Below are positions 45,913 to 54,083 of a stretch of 64,000 nucleotides of DNA, in pieces. The stretch's first letter is position 1, and each line of letters begins with the position of its first letter. A model generated the notes under the pieces. That model saw nothing but the letters and a program-made list of their open reading frames with translations, did not search any database and had not been told where the DNA came from. The position numbers and the translations under genes were made by a program. The DNA comes from Comamonas sp. BIGb0152 (GTDB taxonomy: Bacteria; Pseudomonadota; Gammaproteobacteria; Burkholderiales; Burkholderiaceae_C). Location of the stretch: assembly GCF_024809975.1 (NCBI RefSeq), contig NZ_JANUDY010000014.1:1-64000 (forward strand), in the 5' to 3' direction.

Positions 45913-46692
45913 ATGAGTGGACAGATCACCCTTAGCCGCGACGGCCATGTCGCCACCTTGTGGATCGACAACCTGGCCAAGCGCAATGCCATCAGCCACG
46001 CCATGTGGATCAGCCTGGCTGAGCAGCTGGACGCACTGGTGCAAGACAGCGATCTGCGCTGCATTGTGCTGCGCGGCGCAGGCACCCAGGCCTTTGGCAG
46101 CGGCGCTGATATCGACGAGTTCGAATCGCTGCGCTCATCCAAGGAAAAAGGCATCGCCTTTGCCCAGCAAGCGCACCGGGCCATGGGCCTGCTGCGCCAC
46201 TGCCCCATCCCTACCTTGGCAGCGATCCGTGGCGCCTGTGTGGGCGGCGGCCTGGAGCTGGCAGCCTGCTGCGACCTGCGCCTGGCCAGTGATGACGCCC
46301 GCTTTGGCATCCCCATCGGCCGCCTGGGCGGTGTGCTCGCCTACCCAGAGCTGGAAGCGCTGGTGCATGTCGCGGGCCCCCAGGTGGCGCTGGAGCTGCT
46401 GCTCGAAGGGCGGCTGTTGGATGCGCAAGAGGCTTATGCCAAAGGCCTGGTCACCCGCGTGGTTCCGCAGGCAGCCTGGGACGAGGAGCTGGCCCAGACT
46501 GTCGCCCGCATCAGCGGCCTGGCGCCGCTGTCAGCACGCTGGCACAAAAAATTCATCGCCCGGCTGCAAAGCGGCACCCCGCTGACGGATGCCGACCAGC
46601 AAGAGGGCTACGCCTGCTTTGACACGCAGGATTTCACCGAAGGCTACCGCGCCTTTTTGGACAAGCGCAAGCCGGTTTTCACAGGAAAGTAA
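45913..46692 (+). CDS. Enoyl-CoA hydratase/isomerase family protein
   Basis: Crotonase-fold enzyme of 259 residues acting on acyl-CoA thioesters. Oxyanion-hole stretches are FGSGADIDEF (about residues 60-69) and RGACVGGGLELAACCDLRLA (about 99-118). The catalytic Glu positions of true hydratases are not clearly present (GRLGGVLAYPELEAL instead), so another crotonase activity is possible. The CoA-transferase gene starts 8 bases later, so the two form an operon. Confidence 0.88.
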   Translation: MSGQITLSRDGHVATLWIDNLAKRNAISHAMWISLAEQLDALVQDSDLRCIVLRGAGTQAFGSGADIDEFESLRSSKEKGIAFAQQAHRAMGLLRHCPIPTLAAIRGACVGGGLELAACCDLRLASDDARFGIPIGRLGGVLAYPELEALVHVAGPQVALELLLEGRLLDAQEAYAKGLVTRVVPQAAWDEELAQTVARISGLAPLSARWHKKFIARLQSGTPLTDADQQEGYACFDTQDFTEGYRAFLDKRKPVFTGK

Positions 46693-46700
46693 CAGCGTTC

Positions 46701-47927
46701 ATGCAGCCCTCCCCTTCCCCGCGCACAGGCCCGCTGTCGGGCCTCGTTGTTGTTGAGCTCACCAATGTCATGGCAGGCCCCGTGGGCGGCTTGCTGCTGG
46801 CCGACATGGGCGCCGAGGTGGTCAAGGTCGAGCGCCTGCCCGGCGGCGACGACACCCGCCGCGCGATCCCCCCCGAGATCCAGGGTGAGTCCGCCACCTT
46901 CATGATCGTCAACCGCAACAAGCGCGGTATTGCCGTCGACCTCAAGCACCCCGATGGCCTGCAGGTGGTGCGCCGCCTCATCGACAAGGCCGATGTGGTG
47001 ATCGAGAACTTCCGCCCCGGCACCATGGAAAAACTCGGCCTGGGCTATGAGGTGCTGCGCGCCAGCAACCCCGGCCTGATCTACTGCAAGATCACGGGCT
47101 TTGGCCTCAACGGCCCCTATGCCAAGCGCGCAGGCTACGACCTGATTGCGCAGGGCATGTCCGGCATCATGAGCCTGACTGGCGAAGGCCCGGGCCGCCC
47201 GCCCGTCAAGGTCGGCGTGCCGATTGGTGATGTGACCGCCGGCATCCTGGCCTCGACCGGCGTGCTGGCCGCCTATGTCGAGCGGCTGCGCACGGGTGAA
47301 GGCCAGTACGTCGATACCTCGCTGTACGAGGCCTCGATGGTGCATACCTACTGGCAAGTCGCCATGGCCTTTGCGACTGGCGAATCGGCCGGCCCCATGG
47401 GCTCGGCCCACCCGGTCGCCGCGCCCTACCAGGCGATACCTACGCAAGACGGCTGGATCAACATTGGCGCGGTGAGCCAGGCCACCTGGGTGGGCATGAC
47501 CCGCGTGCTGCAGCTCGAACACCTGCTGGAGGACGAGCGCTTTGCCAGCAACCGCGAGCGCATGGCCAACCGCGATCTGCTGATCTCCCTCATCACCGAG
47601 GCCATGCGCAGCAACAGCACCGACTACTGGGTCGACAAGTTCGAGCAAGCCGGCGTGCCCGCCGGCCCGGTGCGCAAGATCAAGGACATGCTGGAAGACC
47701 CGCAGACCCTGGCACGCGACATGGTCATCGAGGTCGACCACCCCGTCGCCGGCCAGGTGCAGGCACTGGGCCTGCCCATCAAGTTCTCGCACGGCAATGG
47801 CGTGACCCGGCGCGGCGCGCCGCAGTATGGCGAGCACACCGCCGAGGTGCTGCAGGAGCTGGGCTACAGCAGCGAAGACATTGCCGCGCTGGCCGCCAGC
47901 CAGGCGGTGCAGTTGCACGGCCGCTGA
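46701..47927 (+). CDS. CaiB/BaiF (class III) CoA-transferase
   Basis: Class III CoA-transferase of 408 residues, moving CoA between organic acids. The start LSGLVVVELTNVMAGPVGG (about residues 13-31), RNKRGIAVDLKHPDG near 73-87 and GQYVDTSLYEASM, with the likely catalytic Asp 205, are all family features. The partner acids are unknown. Coupled with the upstream crotonase gene, it probably activates and hydrates or dehydrates a carboxylic acid in a catabolic route. Confidence 0.92.
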   Translation: MQPSPSPRTGPLSGLVVVELTNVMAGPVGGLLLADMGAEVVKVERLPGGDDTRRAIPPEIQGESATFMIVNRNKRGIAVDLKHPDGLQVVRRLIDKADVVIENFRPGTMEKLGLGYEVLRASNPGLIYCKITGFGLNGPYAKRAGYDLIAQGMSGIMSLTGEGPGRPPVKVGVPIGDVTAGILASTGVLAAYVERLRTGEGQYVDTSLYEASMVHTYWQVAMAFATGESAGPMGSAHPVAAPYQAIPTQDGWINIGAVSQATWVGMTRVLQLEHLLEDERFASNRERMANRDLLISLITEAMRSNSTDYWVDKFEQAGVPAGPVRKIKDMLEDPQTLARDMVIEVDHPVAGQVQALGLPIKFSHGNGVTRRGAPQYGEHTAEVLQELGYSSEDIAALAASQAVQLHGR

Positions 47928-47952
47928 TCAAAGCAAGCGCCATCGTCCCAAG

Positions 47953-47983
47953 AAAAAGGAGTGCTGTACCGCACTCCTTTTTT
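47953..47983. terminator. Bidirectional terminator
   Basis: AAAAAGGAGTGC and GCACTCCTTTTTT around a 6-base loop. It lies between the CoA-transferase gene and the minus-strand siderophore-binding gene, with A/T runs on both sides, so it can end transcripts from either direction. Confidence 0.92.
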
Positions 47984-48015
47984 GCATCTGCGCAGGGATT
48001 GCTTAGGTAAGGCGC

Positions 48016-49002
48016 TCAGCGCTGCTTGGCCTGCCAGGCCGCCTTGAGCTGTGCCGTCGTCTGCAGCATGGCCTGTGGGCCCGCCACGCCCAGCAGGTAC
48101 CAGACCTGCGGATCCAAAAACACCAGCCGGCCTTGCTGGCCAGCGGCGCTGTTGCGGATGGCGTCGTTGTTGAACAGCTCGGTGCTGGCGACGACCGGCT
48201 TGCCGTCGCGGCCCGTGGTGCTGCCGGTGCCGGCATTGCGGTCAATCACATACAGCCAGGCGGGGTTGAGCTGGCTGATGTCTTCCATCTTCATCGGCAC
48301 ACCGCGTGGCTTGCTGGCATCGGCCGGCAAGGCGGGCTTAACGCCCAGCACATCGTGCAGCAGGCCAAAGCGGGCGCCGGGCGGCTGGGCGTTGATCGTC
48401 GTGCTGATGGCCAGCACCAACAGGCCGGGCGCCTGCTGCTGGGCCAGCGCGCGGGTGCTCTCCACCTCGGCGCGCACGCGCTGCATTAGCTGCTCACCCT
48501 GGGCCTGCTTGCCCCACAGGGATGCAAGCGTCGTCACATTGCGCTGCATGTCGGCCAGCAGCTGCTGGTTGTTGACCGACAGATCCAGCGTCGGCGCAAT
48601 CTTGCTCAGGATGTCGTACTTGCCGGCGCTGCGCCCGGCCACGACGATCAGGTCAGGCCGGATCTGGCTCAGCGCGTCAAAATCGGGCTCAAACAAAGTG
48701 CCAGCCGGCAGGTAGCGCGCATCCGCGTAGGCCTGCATATAGCTGGGGAAGTTGGCCTTGGCCAAGGCGGTCACTGGCAGGTTCAGCGCCAGCATGGTGT
48801 CCAGCGATGCCAGGTCGTAGACGACCACCCGCTTGGGTGCCAATGGCACCGTCGCGCTGCCCTTGGCATGTTGCACGGTGAGGGTGGCCGGGGCCTGGGT
48901 GGTGGGCGTTTGCGCAAAGGCTGCAGGCGCAGTGAACAGCGACGTGGCGAGGGCGGCTGCAGCGCTGGCGCGCCAGCAGGCCGAGGTGAATGGCTGGGTC
49001 AT
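48016..49002 (-). CDS. Siderophore ABC-transporter substrate-binding protein (FatB/CeuE-like)
   Basis: Periplasmic iron-siderophore binding protein of 328 residues in the helical-backbone class III family. A Sec signal ends near APAAFAQ (residue 30); there is no lipobox. Conserved stretches are VPLAPKRVVVYDLASLDTML near residues 52-71, FEPDFDALSQIRPDLIVVAG near 103-122 and PQVWYLLGVAGP near the end. The family binds catecholate-type siderophores such as petrobactin or enterobactin fragments. GGAG fixes the start. It lies behind the receptor at 49073 on the same strand; no permease or ATPase gene is adjacent. Confidence 0.88.
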   Translation of the reverse strand: MTQPFTSACWRASAAAALATSLFTAPAAFAQTPTTQAPATLTVQHAKGSATVPLAPKRVVVYDLASLDTMLALNLPVTALAKANFPSYMQAYADARYLPAGTLFEPDFDALSQIRPDLIVVAGRSAGKYDILSKIAPTLDLSVNNQQLLADMQRNVTTLASLWGKQAQGEQLMQRVRAEVESTRALAQQQAPGLLVLAISTTINAQPPGARFGLLHDVLGVKPALPADASKPRGVPMKMEDISQLNPAWLYVIDRNAGTGSTTGRDGKPVVASTELFNNDAIRNSAAGQQGRLVFLDPQVWYLLGVAGPQAMLQTTAQLKAAWQAKQR

Positions 49003-49034
49003 GTCTATCTCCAATGCAAGTCCATCAAATTGAG

Positions 49035-49063
49035 GCGGCGCCCCCGCAAACGCGGAGCGCCGC
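49035..49063 (-). repeat. GC-rich hairpin between receptor 1 and the binding protein
   Basis: GCGGCGC-CC-CCGC, a short loop, then GCGG-A-GCGCCGC pair with a small internal bulge in the 70-base gap. The T-run on the minus strand is poor, so it may reduce rather than stop read-through to the binding-protein gene. Confidence 0.5.
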
Positions 49064-49072
49064 GTGGGTGGT

Positions 49073-51118
49073 TTAGAACTTGAGGTTCATGCCCACCCAG
49101 TACCTACGGCCATCCTGCACCGTGGCGTAGTCTTCGTAGTACACATCCTTGTCAAACAGGTTGTAGATGCCGGCGAAGAAGGTGGTGTTCTTGTTGTAGT
49201 GGAACGAGCCACCGATATCGAACATCGCATAGCTGCCAGCCACCCAGGTACGGGCAGAGCGCCCGCCGGTGGGCTGGCTTTCCTTGCCCCGGTAGGAGAG
49301 CTTGGTCCAGCCGTTCCAGCGGTCAGACGGCTTCCAGTCCAGCGCCACGTTCAGCATGTGGCGCGGCAGCTGCGACAGCGGCTGGCCGGCGAACTCGCCG
49401 CTCTTTTGCTCGGAACGGGTAAAGGTGTAGCTGGAGTTCAGATCCAGGCTGCGGGCCAGCGGCATGGTCAGGGTTGCCTCGATGCCGCGCGTCACTGCCT
49501 TGTCGATGTTGACGTTCGTGGTCGGGGTGTTGCCGGAGGCATTGAGCGGCCCGCACTCGGGGCAGGCAATGCGGGTGATCTTGTCGCGGAAGTCGTTGTC
49601 AAACACCGTCAGCCCGGCTGACAAGCCTGCGCCATCGTTGTAGAGCACGCCCACTTCCTTGGACAGCGATTTCTCCGGCTTCAGATCCGGGTTGCCATAG
49701 ATGTTGCCGCCCCGGCTGGCCTGGCCCCAGTCGCCCAAGGTCTGGCGCAAGGATGGGGCGCGGAAGCCGGTGGAGACACCGCCCTTGACGGTCCAGCGCG
49801 GGCTCAGGTTCCACACGCCGTAGAGGCGCGGGCTCCATTGCGATCCGCCCTTGCTGTCGTGGTCAAAGCGCAGGCCGCCAGTCAGCGCAAAGTCTTCGCG
49901 CAGGCGCCATTCGTCCTCGGCAAACCAGGCGTACTGGGTGCGGTCGGCGGTGGTGCGGTTGCTGCCCGGCAAGGTGTTGGTGGTGGTATCGGTCAGGTCC
50001 TGCTTGTTGTAGTACAGGCCGGTGCTGACGATGTGCGACTCACCCACCGGAACCACCCAGCTGCTGTTGGCCACCGTGTTCTTGATGGTCATCTCGCGCG
50101 AGATGTTGCGCGTCTTCTCATGCTGCACATAGGTATCGGACGAGGCCCAGCCCCAGCGGCCCTTGTGCTGCAGCGCGTAGTTCTCGCGCTCGAACTTGCG
50201 GTCCGACAGCGCCTCGGTATCGAGCAAGGTCTTGCCCGGGGTGGAGATGAAATGCTGCTTGGCCGAGCCCAGCTCGGCAATGATGTCGTGGTCCTTGTTG
50301 GGCGTCAGCGCAATGCGGGCGTTGAGCGCCTTGGTATCGCTGTCGTTGTAGCCCTGGTAGATGCGGTCTTCGTCGCGCTTGCTGTAGTTGCCGTACAGGC
50401 TGATGCCCAGCATCTCTTCCTTGATGGGGCCCGAGAGGTAGAAATTGCTCTGGTAGGCATTGCCCGATGCGGAGCGCTCTTGCAAGGTGGCATCGGCGCG
50501 CAGCGAGCCATGCCACTGCTTGGCGACTTTGCGGGTGATGATATTGATCACGCCGCCCATGGCGTCCGAGCCGTAGAGCGAGGACATGGGCCCGCGCACC
50601 ACCTCGATGCGCTCGATCGCTTCGAGCGGTGGCACCCAGCTTTGGTCGGTACCGGTCGAGCCATTGGTCTGCGTCTCACGCGTACTCATGCGTTTGCCAT
50701 CGACCAGGATCAAGGTGTAGTTGGCACCCATGCCGCGCAGGCTGATGTCGTTGGAGTTGTTGTCCGACGGCGTCATGATCACACCCGGCACATCGCGCAG
50801 CGCGTCGTGCAGGTTGCTGTAGGCGCCCTGCTCCAGCTTCTCGCGCGGGATCACCGTGATTGATGCGGGTGCCTGGGTCACCTCCTGCTCAAAGCCTGCC
50901 GCCGTGACCACCACGGTGCCCAGCGTTTTTTCGCTGGCAGATGGCTCTGCGGTATCGGCTGCCTGCGCTGCCGCTGCGCCATGGACCAGCATGCCGGCCA
51001 CCACGCCAGCGATGGCGCGCAGCGCGAGGCCCTGGGGTGCCGATGGCAGCCGGTGGAAATCAAGACGCAGAGGCCGTGCTGACGCGCGACCCACTGCCAG
51101 GGAGGCAGAGGAGGACAT
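49073..51118 (-). CDS. TonB-dependent siderophore receptor 1
   Basis: Outer-membrane TonB-dependent receptor of 681 residues. The long N-terminus ends in a signal (VVAGMLVHGAAAAQA), then the TonB-box region TLGTVVVTAAGFEQ, a plug domain (APASITVIPREKLEQ; VVRGPMSSLYGSDAMGGVI) and a 22-strand barrel ending WVGMNLKF. It resembles the FepA/CirA-type group for catecholates. The start ATG at 51118 follows a leader aligned with that of receptor 2, but the GGAG seen there is GAAA here, so translation may be weak. Paralogue of the gene at 51675; a Fur-box promoter lies about 200 bases upstream. Confidence 0.92.
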   Translation of the reverse strand: MSSSASLAVGRASARPLRLDFHRLPSAPQGLALRAIAGVVAGMLVHGAAAAQAADTAEPSASEKTLGTVVVTAAGFEQEVTQAPASITVIPREKLEQGAYSNLHDALRDVPGVIMTPSDNNSNDISLRGMGANYTLILVDGKRMSTRETQTNGSTGTDQSWVPPLEAIERIEVVRGPMSSLYGSDAMGGVINIITRKVAKQWHGSLRADATLQERSASGNAYQSNFYLSGPIKEEMLGISLYGNYSKRDEDRIYQGYNDSDTKALNARIALTPNKDHDIIAELGSAKQHFISTPGKTLLDTEALSDRKFERENYALQHKGRWGWASSDTYVQHEKTRNISREMTIKNTVANSSWVVPVGESHIVSTGLYYNKQDLTDTTTNTLPGSNRTTADRTQYAWFAEDEWRLREDFALTGGLRFDHDSKGGSQWSPRLYGVWNLSPRWTVKGGVSTGFRAPSLRQTLGDWGQASRGGNIYGNPDLKPEKSLSKEVGVLYNDGAGLSAGLTVFDNDFRDKITRIACPECGPLNASGNTPTTNVNIDKAVTRGIEATLTMPLARSLDLNSSYTFTRSEQKSGEFAGQPLSQLPRHMLNVALDWKPSDRWNGWTKLSYRGKESQPTGGRSARTWVAGSYAMFDIGGSFHYNKNTTFFAGIYNLFDKDVYYEDYATVQDGRRYWVGMNLKF

Positions 51119-51319
51119 GGAAATTTTCAGTAATGAGGGGGTCAACAGCCACGCCTCAGGCGCCAGCAGATGGTGGCCATCGACTGGCGCTGGCGGCGGG
51201 CCAGCGATGCTTCGCTTGTTGTGCAGGTCTGCGGTCCCGGCGCTTGTCAGGGCACCGTCCCGAGGAGGCATGTCTGCCCTATCCAGCGATAGGCAGCCAG
51301 GGGAACGCGAGACATTTAT

Positions 51320-51338
51320 ATGCGAATAGTTCTCATTA
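51320..51338. promoter_or_regulatory. Fur box before receptor 1
   Basis: ATGCGAATAGTTCTCATTA, or TAATGAGAACTATTCGCAT on the minus strand, a 19-base match to the Fur-box pattern. It overlaps the -10 box of the receptor 1 promoter, the classic position for Fe-Fur repression. Confidence 0.75.
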
Positions 51339-51362
51339 TAGAGATTGATGAAGAATTGTTAC
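51335..51362 (-). promoter_or_regulatory. Promoter of receptor 1
   Basis: On the minus strand GTAACA (51357-51362), 16 bases, then TATAAT (51335-51340). Spacing and sequence parallel the receptor 2 promoter. Confidence 0.6.
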
Positions 51363-51522
51363 GGAATGCGAAGTTTCGCGACTGTAAAGTTATTTCGGGC
51401 GCAACTAATCCGCGCGCTCTGCAACTGCATGACAGCCAGGCGGGGCGCGGGTGTGCGGGTGCTGGCGCTGGGGTGCTGCGCCAACTCTCCGCTATGGTTT
51501 AAAAGCTACAGCTTAGGATCCG

Positions 51523-51565
51523 CTGCAAAACTCCCTGCCGTGGTCTGAACGCGGTCGCGGGCGAT
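51523..51565. repeat. Dispersed intergenic repeat, copy B
   Basis: CTGCAAAACTCCC through GCGGGCGAT, matching copy A at 29279-29323. Followed, as in copy A, by CGCTGCAT within a few bases. Confidence 0.6.
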
Positions 51566-51674
51566 TCGCTGCATTATCTTCCTCGCCAATAGGGCCATAT
51601 TGACTGCAAAAGATGCCTTGCGGCCCATCCCGATCCACCTCCATCCCATGCGGCGACGGTTCTGCAACCGGTCC

Positions 51675-53741
51675 TTAGAAACCGACAGTGACTTTGGCCC
51701 AATAACGGCGGCCGTCATACACCGCGTCATAGGTGGCGGTATCGACCCGCTTGTCAAACAGGTTGTAGATGCCGGTGCTCAAGCGCACATCCTTGCTGTA
51801 GGCGTAGTTCAGGCCCAGGTCCAGGAAGGTGAACGACGGCGAGCCCTTGGCGATGGAGGTGCGGCTGAGGTAGTCCGAGCTTTTGCCCCGGAAGTTGAGC
51901 CGGCTCCACACGCCCAGCTTGTCCGTGCTCTGCCAATCCAGGGTGGCATTGAGCATGTGCTTGGGCATCTTGTTGAGGGGCTGGCCCGCAAAGCGGCCGC
52001 TCTTTTGCTCCGAGCGGGTGAAGGTGTAGTTGGCGGCCAGCCGCAGGGCTTCGCTGGCTTTCCAGGTGGCCGTGGCCTCCACACCGCGCATGGTGGCCTT
52101 GTCGACATTGGTGCGGTCGCTGATGAACTTGTAGGGCGTGCCCAGCACCGTGCAGTTGCCAGTCACGATAGCGCGGCCGCCGCCCTCGGTGTCCTCACAG
52201 CTGCGCACCTCGGTGATCTTGTCCTTGAAGTCGGTGTTGAACAGGGTCAGGCTGCCGGTAAAGTCGCGGCGGTTGTCCCAAATCACGCCCAGCTCCTGGC
52301 TGGTGCTCTTCTCTGGTTTGAGGTCGGGGTTGCCCCGGATGATGGCCGGGTCGCCGCCGCCACCGGTGATCTGGCCCCAATCGGCCACTGCCGCGCGCAG
52401 GCTGGGCGATTTGAAGCCGGTGGAGATGCCGCCTTTGACGCTCCACTGCGGCGTGGCATGCCAGACGCCGTAGACGCGGGGCGTCCAGTCAGTGCCGTAG
52501 TTCTGGTCATGGTTCATGCGCAGGCCGGTGGTCAGCGCAATCGCATCGGTCACCCGCCATTCGTTCTCGGCAAACAGCGCCCACTGGTAGCGCTTGAGCG
52601 TGTTGATGGGGTTGTCCACCTTCATCTGGTTGCCGTTGTCCATCAGCTTTTCATGCTTGTAGCTCAGGCCCAAGGTGGTCAGGTTGCGCTCGCCGATCGG
52701 CATCACGATCTGGCTGTTGAACTCGGTGTTCTTCAGATTCATCTGGCGGCCGGGGTTGTCCACCTCTTCGTGCTGCAGGTAGGTGGTCGAGGTGCCAAAA
52801 CCCCAGCGCCCGGTGTGCGAGATCGCCACGTGGTTGCGCGCATAGTCCGAGTAGCTGGAGGCGCGGCTGGCGCTCTTGCCGGCCGTGGCATAGCGGTCCT
52901 GCAAGGTGCGGCCCACTTCCAGCGCAAAGTCATGGTCCTTGTTGGGGGTGAGCGTGAGCTTGGCCGTGCCCGAGCTGCTGTCTTGCTCGTTGAAACCGCC
53001 GACAAACTTGTCTTCCAGGCGGCGCGATTTCTGGCCGTAGATCTGCAGGCCCAGCACATCGCTCTTGATCGGGCCGGCCAGGTAGAAGTTGGTCTGGTAG
53101 ATATCGCCCGAGGCAGAGGACTCTTGCTGCATGGTCTCGGCGCTCAAGGTGCCGGTCCACTGCTTGGCCACCTTGCGCGTGATGATGTTGACCACGCCGC
53201 CCATCGCGTCCGAGCCGTAGAGCGAAGACATGGGGCCGCGCACCACCTCGATGCGCTCGATGGCGCTGAGCGGCGGCAACCAGCCTTGCTCGATGCCCGC
53301 GCCATCGCTGTTGGGGCGGGTCTCGCGTGAGTTTTGCGGTTTGCCGTCCACCAGAATCATCGTGTAGTTCGATGCCATGCCCCGAATGCTGATGTCGCTG
53401 GAGCTACCACCGCCGGTGATGACCACGCCGGGCACATCGCGCAGCGCATCGGTCACATCGCGGTAGGCTTTTTTCTCCAGCTCCTGGCGCGGGATCACGG
53501 TGATCGACGCTGGCGCATCTTCCACCGCCTGCTCAAAGCCCGAGGCCGTCACCACCACGGTCGACAAGGTTTTGTCGGCGTCCGTCTCGGCCCGTGCCAT
53601 GGCAGGCCCGCTCAGCAAGGCCGCTGCCACCCAGGCCGTGGCACGCCACGCATGGGGTGCAGCAAGGCGCGATGAAAGGCGGTCATGGCGCTGCAAAGAA
53701 GGGCGGGCAGCGCAGGCGGCGGCGAGGTGGCGGGCGGTCAT
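51675..53741 (-). CDS. TonB-dependent siderophore receptor 2
   Basis: Outer-membrane TonB-dependent receptor of 688 residues, paralogous to receptor 1 along its length. Signal peptide ending LSGPAMARA, TonB-box region TLSTVVVTASGFEQ, plug (APASITVIPRQELEKKAYRD; VVRGPMSSLYGSDAMGGVV), barrel closing WAKVTVGF. It differs mainly in extracellular loops, including CEDTEGGGRAIVTGNC, a likely disulfide loop. GGAG stands 6 bases before the ATG. A Fur-box promoter lies about 260 bases upstream. Probably a second ligand specificity. Confidence 0.93.
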   Translation of the reverse strand: MTARHLAAACAARPSLQRHDRLSSRLAAPHAWRATAWVAAALLSGPAMARAETDADKTLSTVVVTASGFEQAVEDAPASITVIPRQELEKKAYRDVTDALRDVPGVVITGGGSSSDISIRGMASNYTMILVDGKPQNSRETRPNSDGAGIEQGWLPPLSAIERIEVVRGPMSSLYGSDAMGGVVNIITRKVAKQWTGTLSAETMQQESSASGDIYQTNFYLAGPIKSDVLGLQIYGQKSRRLEDKFVGGFNEQDSSSGTAKLTLTPNKDHDFALEVGRTLQDRYATAGKSASRASSYSDYARNHVAISHTGRWGFGTSTTYLQHEEVDNPGRQMNLKNTEFNSQIVMPIGERNLTTLGLSYKHEKLMDNGNQMKVDNPINTLKRYQWALFAENEWRVTDAIALTTGLRMNHDQNYGTDWTPRVYGVWHATPQWSVKGGISTGFKSPSLRAAVADWGQITGGGGDPAIIRGNPDLKPEKSTSQELGVIWDNRRDFTGSLTLFNTDFKDKITEVRSCEDTEGGGRAIVTGNCTVLGTPYKFISDRTNVDKATMRGVEATATWKASEALRLAANYTFTRSEQKSGRFAGQPLNKMPKHMLNATLDWQSTDKLGVWSRLNFRGKSSDYLSRTSIAKGSPSFTFLDLGLNYAYSKDVRLSTGIYNLFDKRVDTATYDAVYDGRRYWAKVTVGF

Positions 53742-53988
53742 GGAAAACTCCGGTTCAGATCAAGGTATGGCATGCGGCTGCGCCACCTGGTCGCTCGTGA
53801 CGTTCAGGCAAAGCGCAGGCGCAGGGCCAGCGGTTATTCGCGGGGGTTGGAGGTGTCAGTCGCGGCGCGGCAGGTGGTCAGAGCGGTCTGAACCTGGGCC
53901 GCCCTGGCGTGCATGCCGGGCTGTGCGGCATGGAGATGGCTGGTGCCACCTGGCTGGGCAACGAAGAACGTGGATTGACGATTAACAA

Positions 53989-54007
53989 ATGCGAATGCTT
54001 CTTATTA
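53989..54007. promoter_or_regulatory. Fur box before receptor 2
   Basis: ATGCGAATGCTTCTTATTA, or TAATAAGAAGCATTCGCAT on the minus strand. It matches the box of receptor 1 at 15 of 19 positions and likewise overlaps the -10 box. Confidence 0.7.
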
Positions 54008-54031
54008 TATGCATCGATAAAGAAGTGTTGA
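54004..54031 (-). promoter_or_regulatory. Promoter of receptor 2
   Basis: On the minus strand TCAACA (54026-54031), 16 bases, then TATAAT (54004-54009). The flanking bases align with the receptor 1 promoter, showing common descent. Confidence 0.6.
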
Positions 54032-54083
54032 CTAATGTGAAGACAAGGTGAAGCAGTTTGATCCCGACATGTTGCTGTTATGC

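Larger units (their letters stand above)
51119..51674. other. Long gap between the two TonB receptor genes
   Basis: About 556 bases with no credible gene. From the receptor 1 side it holds a 200-base leader, the Fur box and promoter (51320-51362), then GC-rich DNA with dispersed repeat copy B (51523-51565), and up to the receptor 2 stop a small CGGTT-GCAG-AACCG hairpin (about 51656-51670). The long leader has no riboswitch pattern that I can recognise. Confidence 0.5.
53742..54083. other. Leader and promoter region of receptor 2
   Basis: About 340 gene-free bases: a GC-rich leader of about 250 bases, then the Fur box and promoter at 53989-54031, then the 3' end of the DUF445 gene. No T-tailed hairpin is visible for the DUF445 gene, so read-through into this region is possible. 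Confidence 0.5.

Noticed and set aside
45913..46692. Calling the crotonase-fold gene a true enoyl-CoA hydratase
   Set aside because: The two catalytic glutamates could not be placed with confidence, so only the family is given.
51119..51319. Cobalamin or other riboswitch in the 200-base leader of TonB receptor 1
   Set aside because: Some TonB receptors carry a B12 riboswitch, so I looked for the conserved box and its partner elements; they are absent here and in the receptor 2 leader. The Fur boxes explain regulation better.
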